A stretch of DNA of 64,000 nt from NCBI RefSeq assembly GCF_001889605.1, contig NZ_CP018171.1, positions 4,300,501-4,364,500 on the forward strand, written 5' to 3'. Positions 57,316-64,000 of the stretch are shown piece by piece. The notes under the pieces are model-generated. The model had not been told where the DNA came from. It made no database searches and saw only the letters and a program-made list of their open reading frames with translations. Numbering within the stretch: the stretch's first letter is position 1; the number at the start of each line of letters is the position of its first letter. The DNA comes from Aquibium oceanicum (GTDB lineage Bacteria; Pseudomonadota; Alphaproteobacteria; Rhizobiales; Rhizobiaceae). The position numbers were made by a program, and so were the translations under genes.

Positions 57316-58188
57316 TCATGCGGCCTTTGCTTCGTGGCCGGCGTTGAGCGTCTGCTGTTCGACCGCGTCGATCGTCGGACGGTCGTGCGCGGAGATGGTC
57401 TTGCGGCCGAACTCCAGGGCAACCTGGGGCAGCGCACCGTTCATGTAGGCGAGCAGCGTCTGCTTGACGATGATGTAGAGACGATTGCGCTTTTCGCGGA
57501 CGGACTTGACCTTCGCCGCGATCGGACCGACCAGGCCGTAGGACAGGAAGATGCCGAGGAAGGTTCCGACCAGCGCCGCGCCGATCAGGTGGCCGAGCAC
57601 CTCGGGCGACTCGTTGAGCGCGCCCATGGCCTTGATGACGCCGAGCACGGCGGCCACGATGCCGATCGCAGGCAGACCGTCACCGACCGAAACCAGCGCA
57701 TGGTAGGATTTCATCTTGTCCTGCCGGATGGTCTGGATTTCCTCGTCCATCAGCGCCTCGATCTCGTGGGAGCGGGCGTTTCCGATGATGATCAGGCGGC
57801 AGTAGTCGCAGATGAAGCTCGTGAGGTCCTTGTTCTTCAGGACGATCGGATAGCTCTGAAAGACGGTCGATTCTTCGGGATTGTCGATGTGTCCCTCGAC
57901 CTCGCTACGCGATTTCGTCTTCAGCTCCCGCATCAGGCTGTGCAGGACGCCGAGGGTCTCGAGGTATTCCGCTTCGGCCGGAACCGAGTTCTTGAAGGCT
58001 TCGAGGAGGGCCTTGCCCGTGTCCTTCACCGTCGGCATCGGGTTGCCGACCAGGAAGATGCCGAGCGCGGCGCCGACGATGATGACGAATTCCCAGGGCT
58101 GGACGAGAACCTCGATATGGCCGCCCATCGCCATGAACCCGCCGAGCACGCAACCCAGCGTGACCACAAGCCCGATCAGAATACCCAA
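57316..58188 (-). CDS. motA: Flagellar motor stator protein MotA
   Basis: A 290-residue inner-membrane stator subunit. Four helices are visible (about 3-22, 33-50, 170-190 and 200-225), with the cytoplasmic loop containing the charged region [20 protein letters not shown]. The helix-three region [22 protein letters not shown] is highly characteristic. Translation appears to start at the TTG at 58188; GGAGG sits 7 nt upstream. It is the first gene of the minus-strand operon motA-fliM-fliN-fliG-flhB-hypothetical. Confidence 0.93.
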   Translation of the reverse strand: MGILIGLVVTLGCVLGGFMAMGGHIEVLVQPWEFVIIVGAALGIFLVGNPMPTVKDTGKALLEAFKNSVPAEAEYLETLGVLHSLMRELKTKSRSEVEGHIDNPEESTVFQSYPIVLKNKDLTSFICDYCRLIIIGNARSHEIEALMDEEIQTIRQDKMKSYHALVSVGDGLPAIGIVAAVLGVIKAMGALNESPEVLGHLIGAALVGTFLGIFLSYGLVGPIAAKVKSVREKRNRLYIIVKQTLLAYMNGALPQVALEFGRKTISAHDRPTIDAVEQQTLNAGHEAKAA

Positions 58189-58345
58189 GACGGCCCCTCC
58201 GTAAGTGCGCCCGCCGGAAGGATTACCGGCCGTGCCTTGTGTGAAGCTTGATCGCGGAGCGGACGCCGGAGTTGCGGGCGCCGGAAAGGTTCGCGCAAGG
58301 AATTAACCATATGATGGCGCTTCGTATCTCTGCGGAGTCCGGCCC

Positions 58346-59122
58346 TTGGTCAGCACCTACACCAGCTACCAGATGATCACGCGCGATCTCGATCTCTCGC
58401 TCAAGAGGGTCGAATCGCAGCCGTTCGTCCAGCGCGAGACCGAGTACTACCTGGAGAACATCGAGAACGTGAAATCCATCGACGAGTTCGTCGAGGACCG
58501 GCGCCTCTTCAACTACGCGATGAAGGCCTTCGGCCTCGAGGACATGGCCTACGCCAAGGCGTTCATGGTCAAGCTGCTCAAGGAAGGCGTCGAGGATTCG
58601 GGAAGCTTCGCCAACACGCTGAGCGACCAGCGCTACAAGGACTTTGCCGAGACGTTCGACTTCGCCCGGTACGGCGAGACCGCGACGGTCTTCGACAGGA
58701 CCAGGCAGGGCACCGTCGACAAGTATCTGCGCCAGACGCTGGAGCAGGACGCCGGCGAGACGAACGAGGGGGTTCGGCTCGCGCTCTATTTCGAGCGCAA
58801 GGCGCCGGAACTCACCAGCATGTACGGCATCCTTGCCGACACCGCTCTAGCGAAGGTGGTTCGCACGTCGTTCGGGCTGCCGGAGTCCTTCGCACTGCTC
58901 GACATCGACAAGCAGGTGGAGATCCTCGGCAAGAAGCTCGACATCGAGGATCTGGCCGATCCGGAGGAGCTTTCGAAGTTCCTGACCCGCTTTACCAGCA
59001 TGTGGGAAATCGAAAATCCGACCACGTCCTCCGTGTCGAACCTCAGCATCCTGTTCGGCCAGCCCACAGAGTACGGGATTTCCACCGACGTGCTCCTGAC
59101 CATGCAACAGTTGAAGTTCTGA
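58346..59122 (+). CDS. DUF1217 family flagellar-locus protein
   Basis: A 258-residue soluble protein of the DUF1217 family, found in rhizobial flagellar clusters next to flgF. It begins STYTSYQMITRDLDLSLKRV and is largely helical and charged. No membrane segment or signal peptide is visible. Translation probably starts at the TTG at 58346, which has GGAG 8 nt upstream. Its divergent 157-bp promoter region is shared with motA. The biochemical function is unknown; location suggests a flagellum-associated role. Confidence 0.8.
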   Translation: MVSTYTSYQMITRDLDLSLKRVESQPFVQRETEYYLENIENVKSIDEFVEDRRLFNYAMKAFGLEDMAYAKAFMVKLLKEGVEDSGSFANTLSDQRYKDFAETFDFARYGETATVFDRTRQGTVDKYLRQTLEQDAGETNEGVRLALYFERKAPELTSMYGILADTALAKVVRTSFGLPESFALLDIDKQVEILGKKLDIEDLADPEELSKFLTRFTSMWEIENPTTSSVSNLSILFGQPTEYGISTDVLLTMQQLKF

Positions 59123-59132
59123 GGCCGGCGAC

Positions 59133-59852
59133 ATGCAATCAGGCCTCTACGTCGCGATTTCTGCCCAGGTGGCGCTCGAAAAGCGCCTCTCCACCATCGC
59201 CGACAACGTCGCGAACGCCGGAACGGTCGGTTTCCGCGCCACGGAGGTCAAGTTCGACGACGTGCTCTCAGGCGTGGGCAAGGACTCCGTCTCCTTCGTC
59301 TCTCCCGGCTCGACCTACCTGTCCACGAAGTCGGGCGGGCTGAAGCAGACGGGCAATCCTCTCGACTTCGCCATCCGCGGGGAAGCCTGGTTCGCCATCG
59401 ACACTCCGGCAGGCTCGGTGATGACGCGCGACGGACGCTTCACCATGCTGGAGACGGGCGAACTCGTGTCGCTGGAAGGTTACCCGGTGCTCGACGCGGG
59501 CGGCGCCGCGATCCAGCTCGACCCGCTGTCGGGTCCACCGGAGGCCGGTGCCGACGGCATGCTTCGCCAGAACGGCCAGCCGGTCGGTGCGATCGGCGTC
59601 TTCGCGTTCGTCCCGGGCGACGATTTCGTCCGCTACGGCAATTCCGGTCTTGTGCCGTCGACGCCGCCGGAGGCGATCGTGGACCGCGACGACGTTGGCA
59701 TCGTCCAGGGCTTCGTCGAGGAATCCAATGTCAATCCGGTGTTGGAGATGACGAACCTCATCATGGTGCAGCGTGCCTTCGAGAACGCCGCCTCGCTCAT
59801 CCGGCAGAGCGACCAGTCGCTCGGCGAGGCCGTCAAGGCCATCGGCACCTGA
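59133..59852 (+). CDS. flgF: Flagellar basal-body rod protein FlgF
   Basis: A 239-residue proximal-rod protein. The N-terminal coiled-coil signature MQSGLYVAISAQVALEKRL with ADNVANAGTVGFRA and the C-terminal GFVEESNVNPVLEMTNLI and QRAFENAASL helices are diagnostic of the FlgBCFG/FlgE family. It is exported through the type III apparatus. It follows the DUF1217 gene by 10 bp. Confidence 0.93.
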   Translation: MQSGLYVAISAQVALEKRLSTIADNVANAGTVGFRATEVKFDDVLSGVGKDSVSFVSPGSTYLSTKSGGLKQTGNPLDFAIRGEAWFAIDTPAGSVMTRDGRFTMLETGELVSLEGYPVLDAGGAAIQLDPLSGPPEAGADGMLRQNGQPVGAIGVFAFVPGDDFVRYGNSGLVPSTPPEAIVDRDDVGIVQGFVEESNVNPVLEMTNLIMVQRAFENAASLIRQSDQSLGEAVKAIGT

Positions 59853-59867
59853 CGGGGGCATGGTTAG

Positions 59868-61292
59868 GTGCTCGAGGAAGAATACGCACCCGTGACCGCC
59901 TCCCATAGCGGCTTGCCGGAATTGCCGCGTCCTCCCGCGAGAGCCGGGATGGAAACGCTCCGGCTTCTGGAACGCCTGTACCGGAAGGCCTCCGAGGAAG
60001 ACACGATCATCCGCCGCGGCGGCCGCATCACCGAGGTGACGGCGACCCACTATAGGGTTCGCGGCCTCTCGGCCGTCGCGCGCCTCGGCGACGTCGTGGA
60101 GCATCGCAGCCGGCACGGCGCGAAACTCGGAGAGGTCGTCCAGATCTGCGAGAAGGAGGTGCTCGTCGCGCCTTTCGAACAGACGTCGGACGCCGGCGTC
60201 TCGGACCCGGTCTACATCCGCGGCGCCTTTCGCCTGTCGCCGGACGCAAGCTGGCGGGGACGCGTCGTCGATGCGCTCGGCCGCGCGATCGACAGCGGGC
60301 CGACGCTGCATGACGGCGAGACCCCGCCCGGACGCGCGGGCGCGACGCCTGGGGCCTTGTCCCGGCAGCGGGTGGACGCGCCGTTCCGCACCGGCGTGCG
60401 TGTCATCGACATCTTCACGCCCATGTGCTTCGGGCAGCGTCTCGGCGTGTTCGCCGGGTCGGGCGTCGGCAAATCGACGCTACTCGCCATGCTCGCCGCG
60501 GCGCACGCCTTCGACACGGTCGTCGTCGCCCTGGTCGGCGAGCGCGGCCGCGAAGTGCGCGAGTTCCTCGAGGACACGATCGGCGAGGAAAGCATGAGCA
60601 AGACCGTCGCGGTCGTGGCGACCAGCGACGAAAGCGCCATGATGCGCAAGCGCGCCGCCGTCACCGCGATGGGCGTGGCCGAGTATTTTCGCGATCGCGG
60701 CGACCGGGTGCTGCTGGTGGTCGATTCCGTCACCCGCTATGCGCATGCCCTGCGCGAGGTGGCGATCGGGGCCGGGGAGCCACCGGTTGCGCGCGGATAT
60801 CCCGCCTCGGTGTTCACCGACATGCCCCGGCTCCTGGAGCGCGCCGGTCCCGGCTCGGAAGGCGCGGGGTCCATCACCGCCATCATCTCGGTCTTGGTGG
60901 ACGGTGACGATCACAACGATCCGGTGGCCGATTCCGTGCGCGGCATTCTCGACGGGCACATCGTTCTCGACCGCGGCATTGCCGAGCAGGGGCGCTACCC
61001 GGCGGTCAATCCCCTCGCCTCGGTGTCGCGCCTCGCCAACCGCGCCTGGAACGACGGCGAGAAGGCCCTGGTGATGCGCCTGCGCGCGATGATCTCGCGC
61101 TACGAGGAGACCCGCGACATCCGGCTGCTCGGCGGCTATCAGCCGGGCGCCGACCCGGACCTCGACAATGCCGTGCGTCAGGTGCCGCTGATCTATGAGG
61201 CACTTGTTCAGTCTCCGCAGGACGGCGCCTCGGCCGAACCGTTCAGCGATCTCGCCCAGCATCTGAAGAAACAGGAGAAGGCCGATGGCTAG
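59868..61292 (+). CDS. fliI: Flagellum-specific ATP synthase FliI
   Basis: A 474-residue export ATPase. Walker A is AGSGVGKST near 196-204, Walker B lies in RVLLVVDSVTRYAHAL, and ITAIISVLVDGDDHNDPVAD is the family's arginine-finger/sensor region. It energises subunit loading at the flagellar export gate. The GTG at 59868 has only a weak AGG upstream; GTG 59892 would shorten it by eight residues. It overlaps the next small gene by 8 nt. Confidence 0.93.
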   Translation: MLEEEYAPVTASHSGLPELPRPPARAGMETLRLLERLYRKASEEDTIIRRGGRITEVTATHYRVRGLSAVARLGDVVEHRSRHGAKLGEVVQICEKEVLVAPFEQTSDAGVSDPVYIRGAFRLSPDASWRGRVVDALGRAIDSGPTLHDGETPPGRAGATPGALSRQRVDAPFRTGVRVIDIFTPMCFGQRLGVFAGSGVGKSTLLAMLAAAHAFDTVVVALVGERGREVREFLEDTIGEESMSKTVAVVATSDESAMMRKRAAVTAMGVAEYFRDRGDRVLLVVDSVTRYAHALREVAIGAGEPPVARGYPASVFTDMPRLLERAGPGSEGAGSITAIISVLVDGDDHNDPVADSVRGILDGHIVLDRGIAEQGRYPAVNPLASVSRLANRAWNDGEKALVMRLRAMISRYEETRDIRLLGGYQPGADPDLDNAVRQVPLIYEALVQSPQDGASAEPFSDLAQHLKKQEKADG

Positions 61293-61899
61293 GCTCGGAC
61301 GGTGGCTCCGGAGGCAGCCGAAAGCCCCCGAACCGACCTTGCCGGGAATGAAGGCAGCCGGCCGCAACGAGAAGCTGGCGGGCAACGGACGGCGCAGCTA
61401 CAGCCTCGGGGACGCGATCCTGATCGGTATGGGGATCGGCCTGACCGCCGCCAGCGCGACCTTTCCCTGGTACGTCTTCTACAATCAGGAGAAATTCGGA
61501 CTGGGGCAGATCGCCTTCGACAACGACGCAGCGGGATCGGACCTCACCGGCCCCTTCTACACGCCGAGGGTCCAATGGACGCCCAAGCCCCTCACGAGCG
61601 ACGAGATCGCGTCCCTGCCCATCGACTTCGCTCCCACGGGAACGGTCGGATCGATCAAGACGCCGCCGCCCCTCACGGACCAAGATGGCGCGACGCAGGC
61701 CTTCCCCGCAACGGTACCGAACTTCAGCCTCATCCATGTCGCCAACGGCCGGGCGATGATCCAGAGCGACAACGGCCTCTTCGTCGTGGAGCGCGGCTCG
61801 GTGCTGCCCGACAACTCGCGCGTCGTCGCGATCGAGTTCGACGGGGCCAAGTGGGTGCTCAGGACGAGCGACAACGCGGTCGTCGAGATGACCCCATGA
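61285..61899 (+). CDS. Conserved flagellar-locus protein with one membrane helix
   Basis: A 204-residue protein without a recognised family. A basic N terminus (LGRWLRRQP, GRRSY) precedes one hydrophobic helix (AILIGMGIGLTAASATFPWYVFY, about residues 44-66). A periplasmic part of about 135 residues follows, including the strand-like stretch AMIQSDNGLFVVERGSVLPD. The type II orientation (N-in) follows from the charge. It overlaps fliI by 8 nt and precedes flgB, so it probably has a dedicated flagellar role in this order. Function is unknown. Confidence 0.7.
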   Translation: MARLGRWLRRQPKAPEPTLPGMKAAGRNEKLAGNGRRSYSLGDAILIGMGIGLTAASATFPWYVFYNQEKFGLGQIAFDNDAAGSDLTGPFYTPRVQWTPKPLTSDEIASLPIDFAPTGTVGSIKTPPPLTDQDGATQAFPATVPNFSLIHVANGRAMIQSDNGLFVVERGSVLPDNSRVVAIEFDGAKWVLRTSDNAVVEMTP

Positions 61900-61983
61900 C
61901 GACCCCGCCGGGCTGACCGGGTCCGCCCGCAAGTTCCACGCAAGACTGGCTGCCTATGATTCCCTTTCAGGAGGGAATTGACG

Positions 61984-62358
61984 ATGCAACCGGTCAACCT
62001 GTTCGACCTCGCCTCACAGCAGGCACGCTGGCTTTCGGTCCGTCAGTCGGCGGTCGCCGGCAACATCGCCAACATGAACACTCCCGGCTACGAGGCGGTC
62101 GACGTACAGCCGTTCGAGCGCGTGCTCGAAGGCAGCAAGCTGCGCATGCAGCCGACCGCGCCCGGCCACATCGCGCTCGGCGCCAGGGGCGGCGAGTTCG
62201 ACGTCCGTACCGACGAGACGGCGGCGGTTTCGGCCTCCGGCAATTCGGTCACGATCGAGCAGGAACTGGTGAAGGCTGGCGAGGTGCGCCGGGGCTTCGA
62301 GATGAACACGGCCATCGTGAAGGCCTTCCACCGCATGATGATGATGACGGTGAGGTAG
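61984..62358 (+). CDS. flgB: Flagellar basal-body rod protein FlgB
   Basis: A 124-residue proximal-rod subunit. The N-terminal helix contains [31 protein letters not shown]-type residues, in which [12 protein letters not shown] is diagnostic. The ATG at 61984 is favoured because GGAGGG (61970-61975) lies 8 nt upstream; a TTG at 61978 would be too close. It precedes flgC by 5 bp. Confidence 0.93.
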   Translation: MQPVNLFDLASQQARWLSVRQSAVAGNIANMNTPGYEAVDVQPFERVLEGSKLRMQPTAPGHIALGARGGEFDVRTDETAAVSASGNSVTIEQELVKAGEVRRGFEMNTAIVKAFHRMMMMTVR

Positions 62359-62363
62359 AGGCC

Positions 62364-62780
62364 ATGGACCCGCTTTCCCTTTCGGTCAACGTGGCTGCAT
62401 CCGGCCTAAACGCGCAGTCGCACCGCCTGCGGGTCGCCTCCGAGAACATCGCCAATGCCCAGTCGACCGGGGATGCGCCCGGCTCGGATCCGTATCAGCG
62501 CAAGACGATCACCTTCGCCTCGGCGGTCGATTCGGCGACCGGAGGCTCGTTCGTGCGGGTACAGTCGGTCGACCTCGACAAGTCCGGTTTCCGCGTCGAA
62601 TACGAGCCGGGCCACCAGGCGGCGGACGAGAACGGCTTCGTCAAGCTCCCCAACGTGAACGCGCTGGTGGAAATGGCCGACATGTCGGAGGCGAACCGCT
62701 CCTATGAGGCCAACCTCCAGGTCATCAAGCAGGCACGCGAGCTGATCTCGATGACGATCGACCTGATGAGGTCGACATGA
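62364..62780 (+). CDS. flgC: Flagellar basal-body rod protein FlgC
   Basis: A 138-residue proximal-rod protein. It begins [19 protein letters not shown] with [10 protein letters not shown], and ends with [19 protein letters not shown] plus the coiled C terminus. The ATG at 62364 is 5 bp after flgB. Its stop overlaps the fliE start (ATGA), indicating translational coupling. Confidence 0.93.
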   Translation: MDPLSLSVNVAASGLNAQSHRLRVASENIANAQSTGDAPGSDPYQRKTITFASAVDSATGGSFVRVQSVDLDKSGFRVEYEPGHQAADENGFVKLPNVNALVEMADMSEANRSYEANLQVIKQARELISMTIDLMRST

Positions 62781-63097
62781 TTTCGGGAATCGGCCTCCTC
62801 GACGGCCTGACGACGAACCGTCTCGGCGGCAGCGCCACGGGCGGCGTCACCCCGCCTGTCTCGCCGGCCAGCACCGCGACGTCCTTCGCGGCCGCCCTCA
62901 ACGAAGCGGCGCTTCGCACGGTGGGCAGCCTGGAAAAGGCCGAGTCCGCTTCCCTCCAGGCCCTGCAAGGCGGCGAGATCCAGACGCGCGAGGTCGTCGA
63001 CGCTGTCATGAGCGCGGAACAATCCCTCCAGGCGGCCATCTCGATCCGCGACAAGATCGTGACCGCCTATCTCGAAATCAGCCGCATGGCGATCTGA
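62777..63097 (+). CDS. fliE: Flagellar hook-basal body complex protein FliE
   Basis: A 106-residue adapter between the MS ring and the rod. The C-terminal helix region ([32 protein letters not shown]-type, shown by [14 protein letters not shown] near 78) is the conserved part. The N-terminal 30 residues are variable. It starts inside the flgC stop and is followed 10 bp later by flgG. Confidence 0.92.
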   Translation: MISGIGLLDGLTTNRLGGSATGGVTPPVSPASTATSFAAALNEAALRTVGSLEKAESASLQALQGGEIQTREVVDAVMSAEQSLQAAISIRDKIVTAYLEISRMAI

Positions 63098-63107
63098 GGA
63101 CATTACG

Positions 63108-63896
63108 ATGAAGGCCCTGGCCATCGCAGCGACCGGCATGAACGCCCAGCAACTGAACCTGGAAGTCATCGCCAACAACATCGCCAACATCAACACGACC
63201 GGCTTCAAGCGCGCCCGCGCCGAATTCTCCGACCTGCTCTACCAGACCGAGCGACTGCAGGGCGTGCCGAACCGTGCCGACCAGAGCATCATACCCGAAG
63301 GGGCCAATATCGGCCTGGGCGTGAAGACCTCCGCGATCCGCAACGTGCACATGCAAGGAGCGCTCGCCAGCACCGGCAACAAGTTCGACCTGGCGCTGAC
63401 CGGGCCCGGCTGGTTCCAGATCGAGGCCGCCGACGGCTCGACCCTCTACACCCGCTCGGGCGCCTTCAACACCAACGCGAACGGCGAACTGGTCACCGTC
63501 GACGGTTTCCGCGTCGTTCCGGCGATCGTGGTGCCGGCGCAGACCGTCGAGGTCATCGTCAACAAGTCCGGACAGGTGTTCGCCCGCATCGACGGCCAGG
63601 CGGACCTCCAGGATCTCGGGCAGATCACGCTTGCGACCTTCGCCAACGAGGCCGGTCTCGCCCCGATGGGCGACAACCTTTTCCGCGAGACCACGGCTTC
63701 GGGCGGCGCCACGGTCGGTGTGCCCGGCGATCCGGGCTATGCGGCGATCGAGCAGGGTTACCTGGAGAGCTCGAACGTCGATCCGGTCAAGGAAATCACC
63801 GAGCTGATTTCCGCGCAGCGCGCCTACGAGATGAACTCCAAGGTGATCAAGGCGGCCGACGAAATGGCCTCCGTGGTCTCGCAAAGCATACGGTAG
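63108..63896 (+). CDS. flgG: Flagellar distal rod protein FlgG
   Basis: A 262-residue rod protein. The diagnostic N-terminal pattern is [20 protein letters not shown] with [15 protein letters not shown], and the C terminus contains [18 protein letters not shown] and [17 protein letters not shown]. Length is normal for FlgG. It is followed after 4 bp by flgA. Confidence 0.94.
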   Translation: MKALAIAATGMNAQQLNLEVIANNIANINTTGFKRARAEFSDLLYQTERLQGVPNRADQSIIPEGANIGLGVKTSAIRNVHMQGALASTGNKFDLALTGPGWFQIEAADGSTLYTRSGAFNTNANGELVTVDGFRVVPAIVVPAQTVEVIVNKSGQVFARIDGQADLQDLGQITLATFANEAGLAPMGDNLFRETTASGGATVGVPGDPGYAAIEQGYLESSNVDPVKEITELISAQRAYEMNSKVIKAADEMASVVSQSIR

Positions 63897-63900
63897 GACG

Positions 63901-64000
63901 ATGCCGAACCCGCTCATGGCTCTTTTGCGCTCGGCGCTCGCAGCGTTCGTGCTCAGCACCGTCGCCGGGCACGCCGCTGCGCAGGAGATGGCCGTCATTC
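63901..64000 (+). CDS. flgA: Flagellar P-ring assembly protein FlgA, N-terminal fragment
   Basis: Only the first 33 codons are in the window. They encode a signal peptide (ALLRSALAAFVLSTVAGHAAAQ) followed by EMAVI. FlgA is a periplasmic chaperone for the P ring and usually follows flgG in rhizobial clusters; the name rests on that order plus the export signal, because the conserved domain lies beyond the window end. Confidence 0.7.
   Translation, partial: MPNPLMALLRSALAAFVLSTVAGHAAAQEMAVI

Overview
The window reads as chromosomal DNA of a GC-rich alphaproteobacterium of the order Hyphomicrobiales (Rhizobiales), most like the Mesorhizobium/Phyllobacteriaceae group. The evidence is the rhizobial-type motility block with the paired LuxR regulators VisN/VisR, the gene order flhB-fliG-fliN-fliM-motA facing flgF-fliI-flgB-flgC-fliE-flgG-flgA, the abundance of ABC importers, and a palindromic intergenic repeat of the type common in Mesorhizobium. 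No rRNA, tRNA, CRISPR array, transposase or phage gene was seen. Genus-level placement is inference.

Layout. 1-4654: a minus-strand catabolic cluster (glutamine-synthetase-like ligase, Rieske oxygenase, FAD ferredoxin reductase) facing an IclR regulator. 4693-7353: a patchwork with an AT-richer HEPN-like gene bracketed by an 11-bp direct repeat, a RidA protein, a frameshifted sugar isomerase remnant and a metallophosphoesterase. 7537-12513: a branched-chain 2-oxo acid dehydrogenase operon (E1 alpha, E1 beta, E2, E3). 12651-18393: a five-gene oligopeptide-type ABC importer. 18556-20468: a DUF2189 membrane protein and a metallo-beta-lactamase-fold hydrolase, convergent. 20718-26260: a tightly coupled operon of four GT-B glycosyltransferases and a polysaccharide deacetylase. 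26254-33023: a second peptide/oligosaccharide-type importer with a fused double ATPase, then a histidine phosphatase. 33069-38732: MscS-type channel, FkbM methyltransferase, a structured noncoding stretch, a NodU/CmcH-type carbamoyltransferase and a small secreted protein. 38739-43683: cobalamin-dependent methionine synthase behind a promoter with an embedded palindrome, then a PCu(A)C copper chaperone and a DUF2946-like protein. 43820-51572: a carbohydrate importer with a Gfo/Idh/MocA dehydrogenase and a sugar isomerase, facing a LacI-type repressor, with two matching operators between them. 51780 to the end: visN, visR and the flagellar/motor genes, running off the window inside flgA.

How the genes work together. 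Most of the window is nutrient capture: two family-5 importers, one family-1 sugar importer with its own dehydrogenase, isomerase and repressor, and a branched-chain oxo-acid dehydrogenase fed by amino acid breakdown. The glycosyltransferase operon and the FkbM/NodU-like pair point to surface-glycan or secondary-metabolite tailoring. The right quarter builds and regulates the flagellum: VisN/VisR at the top, the motor/C-ring genes leftward on the minus strand, and the rod and export genes rightward. fliF, which usually sits just upstream of visN in rhizobia, is not there; a sugar-utilisation locus abuts visN instead.

The least explained elements are the hairpin-rich region 36480-36800 with its own promoter-like boxes, the glycosyltransferase operon of unknown product, and the HEPN-like gene between repeats. 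All functional calls come from reading motifs and family resemblance; no database search was run.
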